DNA of 64,000 nucleotides from JANMES01 sp038329865. Its GTDB lineage: Bacteria > Planctomycetota > Phycisphaerae > Tepidisphaerales > Tepidisphaeraceae. Shown piece by piece: positions 35,673 through 42,972 of this stretch. Each line of letters starts with the position of its first letter. The first letter of the stretch is position 1. Below the pieces are notes generated by a model. The model did not search any database, had not been told where the DNA came from, and worked only from the letters and a program-made list of their open reading frames with translations. The stretch is taken from assembly GCA_038329865.1 (NCBI GenBank), contig JBBQNK010000026.1:1-64000 (forward strand), written 5' to 3'. The position numbers were made by a program, and so were the translations under genes.

Positions 35673-37040
35673 TCAAGGTCGGTATTGCTCCAGATAAGGC
35701 TGAAGTTCACCCCAGTTACTCACACGGATCATCGAGTCTCGTGCGCGGCGCCGCGCTTCTGCTGGATACTGTTGGATCTGATCGCCTGCGCGCTTCTGCA
35801 ACTCGAAGAAGCGCTCGGCTTCCCGGTTTTGATGTTTTTGGTTTTCCAAGGCTTCATTCGCCTTTGCCAAAGCTTCTAGCTTGGTCTCCCGCCATTCGGC
35901 CCGATCAGCAGCTTTGCTGTGTTGGTTGAATTCCGCGGAATACTGGTCAGACAATTGCCTAGATGTATCCCAACCCTTCTCAGCTTCAATGTATTGCTCA
36001 ACCAGCAATGCCAGCGGTCGATCCTCTGCCGGAATCTTCGCCTCACGGTCGGCTCGTGCTACAAGTCCAGCGGCCGCCGCGTGGCCGGCCGCCGCCGCAC
36101 GGCGTAACCATTTATTCGCCTCCGTAGGTGTGTTTTGGTTGATCTGGTAGAGCGCGAACATGGCATCCTTATCGCCGAGAAGCGTTGCCTCTCGATACCA
36201 ATACTGAGCTTCCGATGGGATTTGTTGTGCAAGCTGATTCATTGCCACCAAACTGCCGCGGCGAGCAGCTTCCTTGCGCATCGCAACGCTCTCAAGATTC
36301 TGGATTGTCGGCGGAAGCCTACGGAGATCGCCCCTTCCTGCGGGCTGAGCCCTAATCTTCTCGAGGACCTCAGCCAGACCAATGCATGCTCCCACATGAC
36401 CAAGTTCAACGGCCTTGTGAAAGAAAGTGGCACTCTTGACAAGGTCATAACCCGGGTAGCTCTCTTCTAGATAGAGGCCCCCTAACCAGCAATTCGCCTC
36501 GGCATTACCGTTTGAAGCAGCCTGCGAGTATAATGCGCGGATTCTCTCGCCATCGCCCACAGTAAAACTTGTCTTCCCACGCTCTATGATGGCATTTGCC
36601 TGCTCGATCGCCTTTTTTGAAGCAACAGCACTGCTTTCATCGCGGCCTAGTGAGCCTTCGAAGTAGCTGTCAATAATTTTCAATAGCTTTATTGAAGCCT
36701 CAAGGTCGCCAGCTTCGGCAGCAGCCCGAAGCTCCTTTTCTTCGACCCAAAGTCGGGTGGGCGCTGTCGCCTTTCGCGCGGGAGATGCTTCGGAAAGCGA
36801 CGGCACCGCACGAAGTTTCGCCTTTACGGTGATAATCTCCATTGCTATTCCCGCCCGTTCGCTTGACTGAGCAGGAAGGGACTCCAATTGCTTCTGCAAC
36901 TGCGTTAACTTCGCTTGCAGTGCGGTTGAGTCGGCGACCGCAGTGCTAGCCGAGTCGGGCGGCGCGGGTTGACCTACGGCGATGGCTGGAATGATAAACA
37001 GGACTACGAGCGCTAGTAGGGCTTCTGAGCAACGCATCAT
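35673..37040 (-). CDS. Secreted Sel1/TPR-repeat protein with coiled coil
   Basis: 455 aa. The signal peptide EALLALVVLFIIPAIAVGQP is followed by a coiled coil (LQAKLTQLQKQLESLP) and then Sel1-like helical repeats such as ALYSQAASNGNAEANCWLGG, FFHKAVELGHVGACIGLAEV, YWYREATLLGDKDAMFALYQ and KWLRRAAAAGHAAAAGLVAR. The C-terminal segment is a long charged helix (WRETKLEALAKANEALENQK). Periplasmic protein-protein interaction is likely; a partner could be the following secreted protein upstream (37071-38333). The stop overlaps the TTG that opens the methylase frame. Confidence 0.75.
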   Translation of the reverse strand: MMRCSEALLALVVLFIIPAIAVGQPAPPDSASTAVADSTALQAKLTQLQKQLESLPAQSSERAGIAMEIITVKAKLRAVPSLSEASPARKATAPTRLWVEEKELRAAAEAGDLEASIKLLKIIDSYFEGSLGRDESSAVASKKAIEQANAIIERGKTSFTVGDGERIRALYSQAASNGNAEANCWLGGLYLEESYPGYDLVKSATFFHKAVELGHVGACIGLAEVLEKIRAQPAGRGDLRRLPPTIQNLESVAMRKEAARRGSLVAMNQLAQQIPSEAQYWYREATLLGDKDAMFALYQINQNTPTEANKWLRRAAAAGHAAAAGLVARADREAKIPAEDRPLALLVEQYIEAEKGWDTSRQLSDQYSAEFNQHSKAADRAEWRETKLEALAKANEALENQKHQNREAERFFELQKRAGDQIQQYPAEARRRARDSMIRVSNWGELQPYLEQYRP

Positions 37041-37070
37041 TTCAGCCTCCAGTTGGTGTCGCCTCTTTAA

Positions 37071-38333
37071 TCAGCGTCTCCCGGTTCCGCCGCATTGGGG
37101 GCACGGGAAAATGCCTTCGACAGAATTGCCGTAACGACCGAGACCGTTGCACTGCGGACAGAGATTCCCTGGCCGGCCAGTGCTTCCGCCAGACGTATCT
37201 GGTATGCTGCTGCGGCGCGGACCGGTCGGCAGGCGGGGCGCGTTTGGGCGTGGTGGCGGTAAGGCGGCCTTAGCAGCTTCGGCGTGCTCAGCAGCCAGGA
37301 GGGCTGCGATGTCGGCATCGCTCATTCTGCTGATCCTCTCTAGCTCTGCATCTCGGTTCTGTTCGAGCGTCTTCAATTTCTTCCAAAGCGTACTCTGATC
37401 GTTCTTCTTTGCATCCGGAAGCATGTCGCAGAGCTTCTTCGTCGTCTGGATATCCTGATCCACTGCCGCGATCATTGCGGCACGCCTTAGTTGGATATTC
37501 TGCGGTGAGATCGCCCCGTTGGTGTCCAACGTGTTCGAGCTTGCCTCCGGCGCTGCAGGACTTAAGCCTGGCTTCCTTGCGGTGGGAGGCACGACAAGCG
37601 GGGGATATAGCGGTGGGCTTGGATTGACTGGCGGAGTTTCCACTCCGGCAGTTGCATGGTGCGCAGGCTGATCCTGAGTTGCAGCCGAGACGGCCAACGT
37701 GATGCGTGCGCTGAGCGCCTCTGACGAGAGCAAAACGATCTTGTCGCCGACCTTGATTTCAACAGTGATAGATTTGCGGACGTTATCCGCAGGATCCTCC
37801 TGCTTCAGCGTTTCCGGCCGCTGGTCGATCGTGCCTCCAGCTTCTAGCAACTCGGCAAATCGCTTGGTTACGTCAACGCCTTTCTCGGCCGTACCCCAGC
37901 GAGCGGAGATCACCTTCAACGGAGCGGCAGCAAGCCCGTCTCTAATGACCTCCTTGAACACGAGTCGACCATACGCCTCATCGGCGGCGAAGATGAACGT
38001 CTGCTTCTCAATCTCAAAACAAACCGCCAAGGTCTTGTAGGTGCCAGGCGCGGGGTCCACGGAAGCTAGCTGCTGCGGCGATACGGCTTGGCCGGCATTC
38101 AACAGCGTTGCGACGCGTTCAGTGACATCAACTGCTTTATCGCCTGCTCCCCAGCGAGCACTCACGACCTTTATTGGTATTGGTTGAGAACCGTCTGAGC
38201 GCGTTGGTGGAGTAGGCGCATTGGGGGCCGCGTCAAGTATCTGCGCCTTGGTCGGAGTAACACTGACAGCAACCAAGGCAAACGCCAACCCAACGATCCA
38301 GTACGCCCGCATTGCGCGATCGAGGATCCCCAT
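37071..38333 (-). CDS. Secreted protein with two DUF3395-like repeats and a C-terminal CxxCxG module
   Basis: 420 aa with signal peptide (AYWIVGLAFALVAVSVTPTK then AQ). Two homologous blocks begin IKVVSARWGAGDKAVDVTER (about 52) and LKVISARWGTAEKGVDVTKR (about 138); the pattern SARWG...VDVT followed by DPAPGTYKTLAVCFEIEK resembles the DUF3395 domain of DNAJC11-like proteins. A Pro-rich linker and a charged helix follow, and the protein ends with CPQCNGLGRYGNSVEGIFPC PQCGGTGRR-type repeats, two CxxCxGxG motifs like half of a DnaJ zinc finger. Function unknown; transcribed 30 bp upstream of the Sel1 gene. Confidence 0.7.
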   Translation of the reverse strand: MGILDRAMRAYWIVGLAFALVAVSVTPTKAQILDAAPNAPTPPTRSDGSQPIPIKVVSARWGAGDKAVDVTERVATLLNAGQAVSPQQLASVDPAPGTYKTLAVCFEIEKQTFIFAADEAYGRLVFKEVIRDGLAAAPLKVISARWGTAEKGVDVTKRFAELLEAGGTIDQRPETLKQEDPADNVRKSITVEIKVGDKIVLLSSEALSARITLAVSAATQDQPAHHATAGVETPPVNPSPPLYPPLVVPPTARKPGLSPAAPEASSNTLDTNGAISPQNIQLRRAAMIAAVDQDIQTTKKLCDMLPDAKKNDQSTLWKKLKTLEQNRDAELERISRMSDADIAALLAAEHAEAAKAALPPPRPNAPRLPTGPRRSSIPDTSGGSTGRPGNLCPQCNGLGRYGNSVEGIFPCPQCGGTGRR

Positions 38334-38507
38334 GTTGTCTCCCTTTTCAACGATATCTGCTGCTATTTCGTTCGCAAGTCCGAGTCACGAGAAGCCGACA
38401 TTCTGACGCCGCTCACACAGCTTTGCGATTCTGATCAATTTTGGCGACATCGCAACTGATACTCCCGTGATGGGAGCGCCGACCAAGAAGGTTAACTTGC
38501 TCCCCTG

Positions 38508-38750
38508 ATGGGTGCAAGAGCCCAACATACCCACGCCTACCGTCAACTCTGCGAGTTGCTGCGCACATGGCGTACCGCCGCAGACCTGACCCAACGCGGC
38601 CTGGCAAGCAAGCTTAGGAAGCCACCGTCTTATGTGCACAAGACAGAAGTTGGAGAACGCCGGATCGATCCCGTCGAACTGGTTCGATGGTGCCGCGCGT
38701 GCAATATTAAGCCCTCCAGCGCTATGGCCTTGCTGGATTCAACCGTCTAA
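38508..38750 (+). CDS. XRE-family helix-turn-helix protein
   Basis: 80 aa. Nearly the whole protein is a Cro/C1-type HTH: AYRQLCELLRTWRTAADLTQ, RGLASKLRKPPSYVHKTEVG and ERRIDPVELVRWCRACNIKP. It may control genes of the island. It is the only plus-strand gene within the element and lies near its inferred right end. Confidence 0.8.
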   Translation: MGARAQHTHAYRQLCELLRTWRTAADLTQRGLASKLRKPPSYVHKTEVGERRIDPVELVRWCRACNIKPSSAMALLDSTV

Positions 38751-38883
38751 CTCACCGTCCAACACTAATCACATCACACAGATTTTCCGATTTTGAGGCG
38801 TTTCCGCGGAGTTTTCGCTTGACTCTTCCCCCCACGAAGAGGTACCTCCTCGCCCGCTCAAACGAGCCTGTTCGGTGCCACGG

Positions 38884-38943
38884 CTATTTCGAGATGAGCA
38901 CCATAGAGCCGGCGAATACAAGGACGGCGGACTGGCTTGACAT
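38884..38943 (-). pseudogene. Very short reading frame, possible remnant of a DUF2892-like membrane gene
   Basis: On the minus strand, GGAGG lies 5 bases before an ATG that opens MSSQSAVLVFAGSMVLISK then stop (19 codons). The FAGSMVLIS stretch looks like the start of DUF2892/YgaP-type small membrane proteins, which are often divergent from ArsR regulators like the one at 39025. The continuation is lost, possibly at the right boundary of the integrated element. Low confidence. Confidence 0.35.
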
Positions 38944-38962
38944 GGTAACCTCCGGAAAAGGG

Positions 38963-38991
38963 TTGACTGTGCTGTATGCATATATTACAAT
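38963..38991 (+). promoter_or_regulatory. Promoter and possible self-operator of the ArsR gene
   Basis: TTGACT (38963-38968), a 17-bp spacer and TACAAT (38986-38991) make a good sigma-70-type promoter 33 bp before the ATG. AT-rich dyads overlap it (ATATTACAATATT; ATTCC-N6-GGAAT at 38992-39007), which would suit ArsR autoregulation. Confidence 0.6.
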
Positions 38992-39024
38992 ATTCCAAAA
39001 CAGGAATGTAGTCAAGTGTAATTC

Positions 39025-39405
39025 ATGGGTAAAGCAGTAATGACATCCAGATCCGAATCCTTCGAGGCGGTGGCCGATCTATTCTCGGTCCTGGCGGACC
39101 TCACTCGGTTGAAAATTCTTCACCTGCTTGAAGGGCAACCCGCATTTGTGTCAGCGGTCGTAAAGCGGCTGAAACTCAAGCAGGCGAACGTTTCCAAGCA
39201 CCTGTCAGTGATGTACGACGCCGGCCTGGTCGATCGAGAACGGAATGGCAACCAGATTCGCTACTCCGTCGGCGACCCACTGGTCTTTGAACTATGTAAT
39301 CTGGTTTGCCAGAAGTTTCATCGGGAAGCCCAGTCAAAAGCACGTATCCTACGACGATCCAGATTAGGCATTTCATTTAAAACGATCCGAAAGGCGCTCC
39401 GGTGA
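39025..39405 (+). CDS. ArsR-family transcriptional regulator
   Basis: 126 aa. Winged helix: LFSVLADLTRLKILHLLEGQ, VSAVVKRLKLKQANVSKHLS and VMYDAGLVDRERNGNQIRYS, then DPLVFELCNLVCQKFHREAQ. The ELCNLVC segment supplies a Cys pair at the dimerisation helix that could bind a metal or sense a thiol, but the classic CVC metal motif is absent. An alternative start is the ATG at 39040. The target is unknown; the divergent partner gene appears lost. Confidence 0.88.
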   Translation: MGKAVMTSRSESFEAVADLFSVLADLTRLKILHLLEGQPAFVSAVVKRLKLKQANVSKHLSVMYDAGLVDRERNGNQIRYSVGDPLVFELCNLVCQKFHREAQSKARILRRSRLGISFKTIRKALR

Positions 39406-39817
39406 GCGACAATCAGCGTATTTGCTGAACGGAACCCAGCCTCTTCCTCCGCCTACAGGCACGGCGATTGAATCCCATACGGCGTGCCTCCTAAATGCTG
39501 GACGGCAAATCGTTCTGCGATCGACCTATTTTCACCACTACGCGCTCGGCTCCTGCCTCGCCGTCAACGACGTCATCAAAGTCACATAAATCAGAAAGCT
39601 CATGTCAGCTGCTGCAAAGAGGTTGGATGCCACCTTCGCCAGCTTCCAGAAGTGCTGGACCGGCGGCGCGTCCAACCCATTGTAATTACGATTGAATCGG
39701 CGATCTCCGTGAAAAAAGCCAATAAAGGTCAATCGGCGTTCAGTCACACCGGTTTGACGGGACTTTCCACCCTTTCGACAAGCGTGACGAAGGCCTTGTC
39801 ATTTTTGGGATCAAGAT
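39406..39817. other. Gap with no supported gene
   Basis: 412 bp between the ArsR gene and the B12-type regulator. Open frames on both strands lack family features and Shine-Dalgarno sequences. One minus-strand frame (39538-39747) has a hydrophobic end (AADMSFLIYVTLMTSLTARQ) that might be a gene remnant, but I cannot support it. Confidence 0.5.
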
Positions 39818-40717
39818 TTACGCCTGCGGGGAGAGCGTGCCTCTTGCGAATGCAGCGAGTTCACTCATTGTCTGCATGACATGAATGTTTTTTAACGGCC
39901 GGAGGTCATCGATTGCAATGCCTTTGCCGCCGATGACAAAATGAACGTTTAATTTTTCCAACTGCTGGGCTGTTGCCTTGATCTGTGACCGCAGTCTTGC
40001 CCAATCGCGCGGCGCCTTAACGGCCAACCAGACCAGTCGCGCATGATGTTCTTCTGCCGCAACGGCGAGCAACGGGAGCGGGAGATCCGGGCCAAAATTC
40101 AGGTCGCGATAGCCGGCCTCGGCAACGACCGTTGCTGCCATCGTGGACGGAAGGAGATATGGGTCACCGTCGGGTGAGCTGCCCAAGGCAACCGGTGCGT
40201 CGTGCCCCGGCTCGCCGATCATCTGGCGAAGCATAGCCAATCCGTTGAGGCAGATGGTGGTGGCTCGATGTTCGGTCAAAATCTCGCGTTGGTCGGCAAT
40301 CCACAAACGGCCGAGGCGTTCCATCACGGGCTGAATTGCGCTATCACAGATCGACGCAACGCTTTGGCCATTGATAAAAAACCCGGTGATGCTTCCAATC
40401 GCTTCGGCGGCATGGCCGGCGCGGAGGGCGTCGTAAAGGTCTGCCGCGCGCGCCTCGCCGCCAAGAGACTTTCTGGCCACCCGGGTCAACATCGGCGGCA
40501 AGCCCAATACCTCCGGGCGTACCAACGGAGTGCCGGTTTCCCGGATGAAGCGGATCGCGACGGGCAGCGCAATCCGGCGATGCCCCCCTGCCGTTCGGGC
40601 GGTGGCAATTGTCCCATTGTTAGTCCACCGCCTAACCGAACTTTCACTCGCACCTATAGCGACTGCAAACTCCCGGGAGGTCAGATGTGTCGTGATCTTC
40701 GGTGGCTGATTTTCCAC
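39818..40717 (-). CDS. MerR-type regulator with cobalamin-binding-like domain (CarH/LitR-like)
   Basis: 299 aa. MerR-like HTH: LTSREFAVAIGASESSVRRW and TARTAGGHRRI. Middle four-helix domain: LYDALRAGHAAEAIGSITGF through IQPVMERLGRLWIADQREIL to TEHRATTI, containing W139-x9-E149-H150, the Wx9EH motif that caps adenosylcobalamin in CarH photoreceptors. The C-terminal Rossmann-like domain (VALGSSPDGDPYLLPSTMAA) has Tyr187 where CarH has its lower-ligand His. Probably a repressor of the divergent lipid operon; light or B12 sensing is inferred and the missing His makes it uncertain. Confidence 0.82.
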   Translation of the reverse strand: MENQPPKITTHLTSREFAVAIGASESSVRRWTNNGTIATARTAGGHRRIALPVAIRFIRETGTPLVRPEVLGLPPMLTRVARKSLGGEARAADLYDALRAGHAAEAIGSITGFFINGQSVASICDSAIQPVMERLGRLWIADQREILTEHRATTICLNGLAMLRQMIGEPGHDAPVALGSSPDGDPYLLPSTMAATVVAEAGYRDLNFGPDLPLPLLAVAAEEHHARLVWLAVKAPRDWARLRSQIKATAQQLEKLNVHFVIGGKGIAIDDLRPLKNIHVMQTMSELAAFARGTLSPQA

Positions 40718-40752
40718 GTGGTTCAGTGCCTTGTAACGAGATTCAAATCGCC

Positions 40753-40786
40753 AATCAACAGATATTCTAGCGAAATATCGTTGATT
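40753..40786. promoter_or_regulatory. Palindromic operator candidate for the CarH/LitR-like regulator
   Basis: AATCAAC (40753-40759) and GTTGATT (40780-40786) form a dyad whose inner flanks GATATT and AAATATC also pair. It lies 35 bp upstream of the regulator start and about 150 bp before the SDR gene, so a bound protein could control both. Confidence 0.6.
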
Positions 40787-40803
40787 TGAAACAACCGTGA
40801 GAC

Positions 40804-40831
40804 TTGACGTATTCCGACGGCGGCCTAAGAT
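40804..40831 (+). promoter_or_regulatory. Promoter candidate for the SDR-FAD-DUF1365-Cfa operon
   Basis: TTGACG (40804-40809), a 16-bp spacer and TAAGAT (40826-40831) lie just downstream of the palindrome at 40753-40786 and about 108 bp before the SDR ATG. Spacing and sequence fit a sigma-70-type promoter; an ECF-type promoter cannot be excluded. Confidence 0.5.
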
Positions 40832-40939
40832 GTGACTGATTTGGCTGATTTTACTTTTTTATCCTACATCCGATTCGTCTGGTTTCACCGTAACGCACTG
40901 GGGTCGGTCGATGAGGTCCGACGTTGACGAGGAGCGAGT

Positions 40940-41707
40940 ATGACCAGTTTTAAGGGCCGCCGCATCTGGTTAACAGGCGCCAGTATGGGAATTGGCAAGG
41001 CGGTCGCGATTGAACTTGCTTCCCGCGGGGCAATCGTCGGCCTTACGTCGCGCGACGCCGACGCACTCGGCGCTCTGCAGCGTGAGATCGAGTCTCGCGG
41101 CGGCAAGGCGTTGGCCTTGGCAGGCGATGTCACCGATGGCGAGCGGATGAAGGCCATCGTTGTTGAGTTCACCACCGAACTAGGGCCTGTCGATACTCTC
41201 ATCGCTAACGCCGGCACGCACGTCTTCACCAATCCTGAGGCGTTTGATTCGAAAGAATATCTGTCGTTAATGAATTTGAATTTCGGCGGGATGCTCCACT
41301 GCATCGAGGCTGTGTTGCCGGCGATGTACGCGCGCGGCGCCGGGCACATCGTTGGCGTTGCGAGCCTGTCAGGCTACCGCGGCCTGCCCCGTGCCGCGGC
41401 GTACGGAGCAAGCAAAGCAGCGGCGATTAATTTCCTGGAAGGACTTCGCTTCCACCTCGTGCAAAAAGGCATCGATGTAACCGTGGTCAATCCTGGATTC
41501 GTTCGCACTCCGTTGACTGACAAGAACGACTTTCACATGCCGTTCCTCGTCGAGCCTGACCGGGCGGCTCGAATCATCTGCGACGGCATCGCAAGACGGA
41601 AACTGGAGGTCGCGTTCCCGATCCCGTTCAGCTGGGCGATTAAGGTGATGCGCATCCTGCCGCTGCCGATCTACAACGCCATCATGGCCAAGTCGGTGCA
41701 GTTTTGA
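40940..41707 (+). CDS. Short-chain dehydrogenase/reductase
   Basis: 255 aa. The NAD(P) site is WLTGASMGIGKAVAIELASR (TGxxxGIG), with structural motif IANAGTH (NAG) and active site SLSGYRGLPRAAAYGASKAA (Ser, Tyr and Lys of YxxxK), then VVNPGFVRTPLTDK. First gene of an operon with overlapping ends: its TGA overlaps the next start as TTGA. In the related cluster of Rhodobacter and Vibrio the SDR accompanies FAD, DUF1365 and Cfa genes. Confidence 0.92.
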   Translation: MTSFKGRRIWLTGASMGIGKAVAIELASRGAIVGLTSRDADALGALQREIESRGGKALALAGDVTDGERMKAIVVEFTTELGPVDTLIANAGTHVFTNPEAFDSKEYLSLMNLNFGGMLHCIEAVLPAMYARGAGHIVGVASLSGYRGLPRAAAYGASKAAAINFLEGLRFHLVQKGIDVTVVNPGFVRTPLTDKNDFHMPFLVEPDRAARIICDGIARRKLEVAFPIPFSWAIKVMRILPLPIYNAIMAKSVQF

Positions 41708-42972
41708 GCGGGCGTCTCAACATTGCTGTTGTCGGGGGCGGCGTGGCGGGAATTACCGCGGCCTGGCTGCTCGGTAAGGCCCACGACGTGACGCTCATCG
41801 AGCGGAACGACTACATCGGCGGGCATACCAATACCATCACCGTGCACGAGCCCGGCGGCGGCACGATTCCGGTGGACACGGGGTTCATCGTCTGCAATCC
41901 AAGCACGTATCCGCTGTTCTATAAGCTGCTGGCCGAGTGGGGCGTGTCTCTTCGCGACAGCGACATGTCATTCGGTTACTACTGCGATACGACGCAACTC
42001 GGCTATGTCGGGCCATCCCTTCGAGAGTTCTGCCGGCAGTACCAGAACTTTTTGCGTCCGGCATTTTTGCGCATGATCCTTGAGCAGCGCCGATTCAATC
42101 GCCGGGTCCTGAAAGACTTGAACCGTGAAGACCTCAATGAGTTGCCGCTCGCGTCGTACCTGCAGGAGGTTGGCGCGTCGCCGTACTTCCTGAAGCACTA
42201 TGTGCTGCCGATGGCGGCGGCGGTGTGGTCATGCCCTGATGCGGGGATGCTGCAATACCCGGCGAGCACGTTTTTGCGGTTTTCGCACAACCATGGTTTG
42301 CTCGACCCACGCCGGTCGCTGAGTTGGCAAACGGTTGTCGGCGGTAGCCAGACCTATGTGCGCGCGTTTCGCGCGCGCTTTCAAGGTGAATTGATCAGCG
42401 GCTTACCTGTGCGTGCGGTGCACCGCAATGCCGGCGGCGTCACGGTGCATTTTCAGCAAGGCGAATCGCGGTCATTCGATCGGGTAGTGATGGCCGCTCA
42501 TGCCGACGAGTCGCTCGCGCTGCTGGCCGACGCGCGCGACGACGAACGGCGATTGCTCTCGGCCTGGCAATATCACCGCAATCCCACAGTGCTGCACACC
42601 GACGCTCGCCTGTTGCCACCCGCTCGGCGGCTGTGGGCGTCGTGGAATTATTTCCGTCGAGAATCGCAGTCGCCTGAATCCCCCGTGCCGATTACCTATT
42701 ACATGAACCGGTTGCAGGGCCTGAAGTGTGAGCGCGATTATTTCGTATCGCTCAACGCCGGCGACATGGTGGACTCGTCAAAAGTAATTTACTCGACCAC
42801 TTACACACACCCGGCTTACACCTCGCGTTCCATCGCTGCGCAGCGTGAGTTGAAACAGCTCAACGGGGCGAACCAAACCTATTTCTGTGGCAGCTACATG
42901 GGCTACGGCTTCCACGAGGACGCGGTCGCGTCAGCCGCCGCGATCGCCGAGAAATGCGGGGTGAAACTGTGA
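41704..42972 (+). CDS. FAD-dependent amine-oxidase-like protein
   Basis: 422 aa from a TTG that overlaps the SDR stop. IAVVGGGVAGITAAWLLGKA then TLIERNDYIGGHTNTITVHE is the FAD-binding beta-alpha-beta with GGHTNT, and VDTGFIVCNPSTYPLFYKLL follows as in the COG2907 group (predicted NAD/FAD-binding protein). The C-terminal FAD motif FCGSYMGYGFHEDAVASAAA is present. In furan fatty acid and singlet-oxygen clusters this position is held by an oxidase or desaturase-type flavoprotein acting on lipids. Confidence 0.88.
   Translation: MSGRLNIAVVGGGVAGITAAWLLGKAHDVTLIERNDYIGGHTNTITVHEPGGGTIPVDTGFIVCNPSTYPLFYKLLAEWGVSLRDSDMSFGYYCDTTQLGYVGPSLREFCRQYQNFLRPAFLRMILEQRRFNRRVLKDLNREDLNELPLASYLQEVGASPYFLKHYVLPMAAAVWSCPDAGMLQYPASTFLRFSHNHGLLDPRRSLSWQTVVGGSQTYVRAFRARFQGELISGLPVRAVHRNAGGVTVHFQQGESRSFDRVVMAAHADESLALLADARDDERRLLSAWQYHRNPTVLHTDARLLPPARRLWASWNYFRRESQSPESPVPITYYMNRLQGLKCERDYFVSLNAGDMVDSSKVIYSTTYTHPAYTSRSIAAQRELKQLNGANQTYFCGSYMGYGFHEDAVASAAAIAEKCGVKL

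Noticed and set aside
38750..38800. Right attachment site as a copy of the tRNA-Pro 3' end
   Set aside because: Only a short CCGATTT match to the tRNA boundary is visible, which is expected by chance.
38769..38981. 70-aa minus-strand frame near the island's right end
   Set aside because: Ser/Arg-rich without motifs; the better ribosome binding site in this stretch points to the short frame at 38884-38943.
39484..39879. 131-aa plus-strand frame after the ArsR gene
   Set aside because: No motif, no Shine-Dalgarno sequence, and it runs into the antisense of the B12-type regulator.
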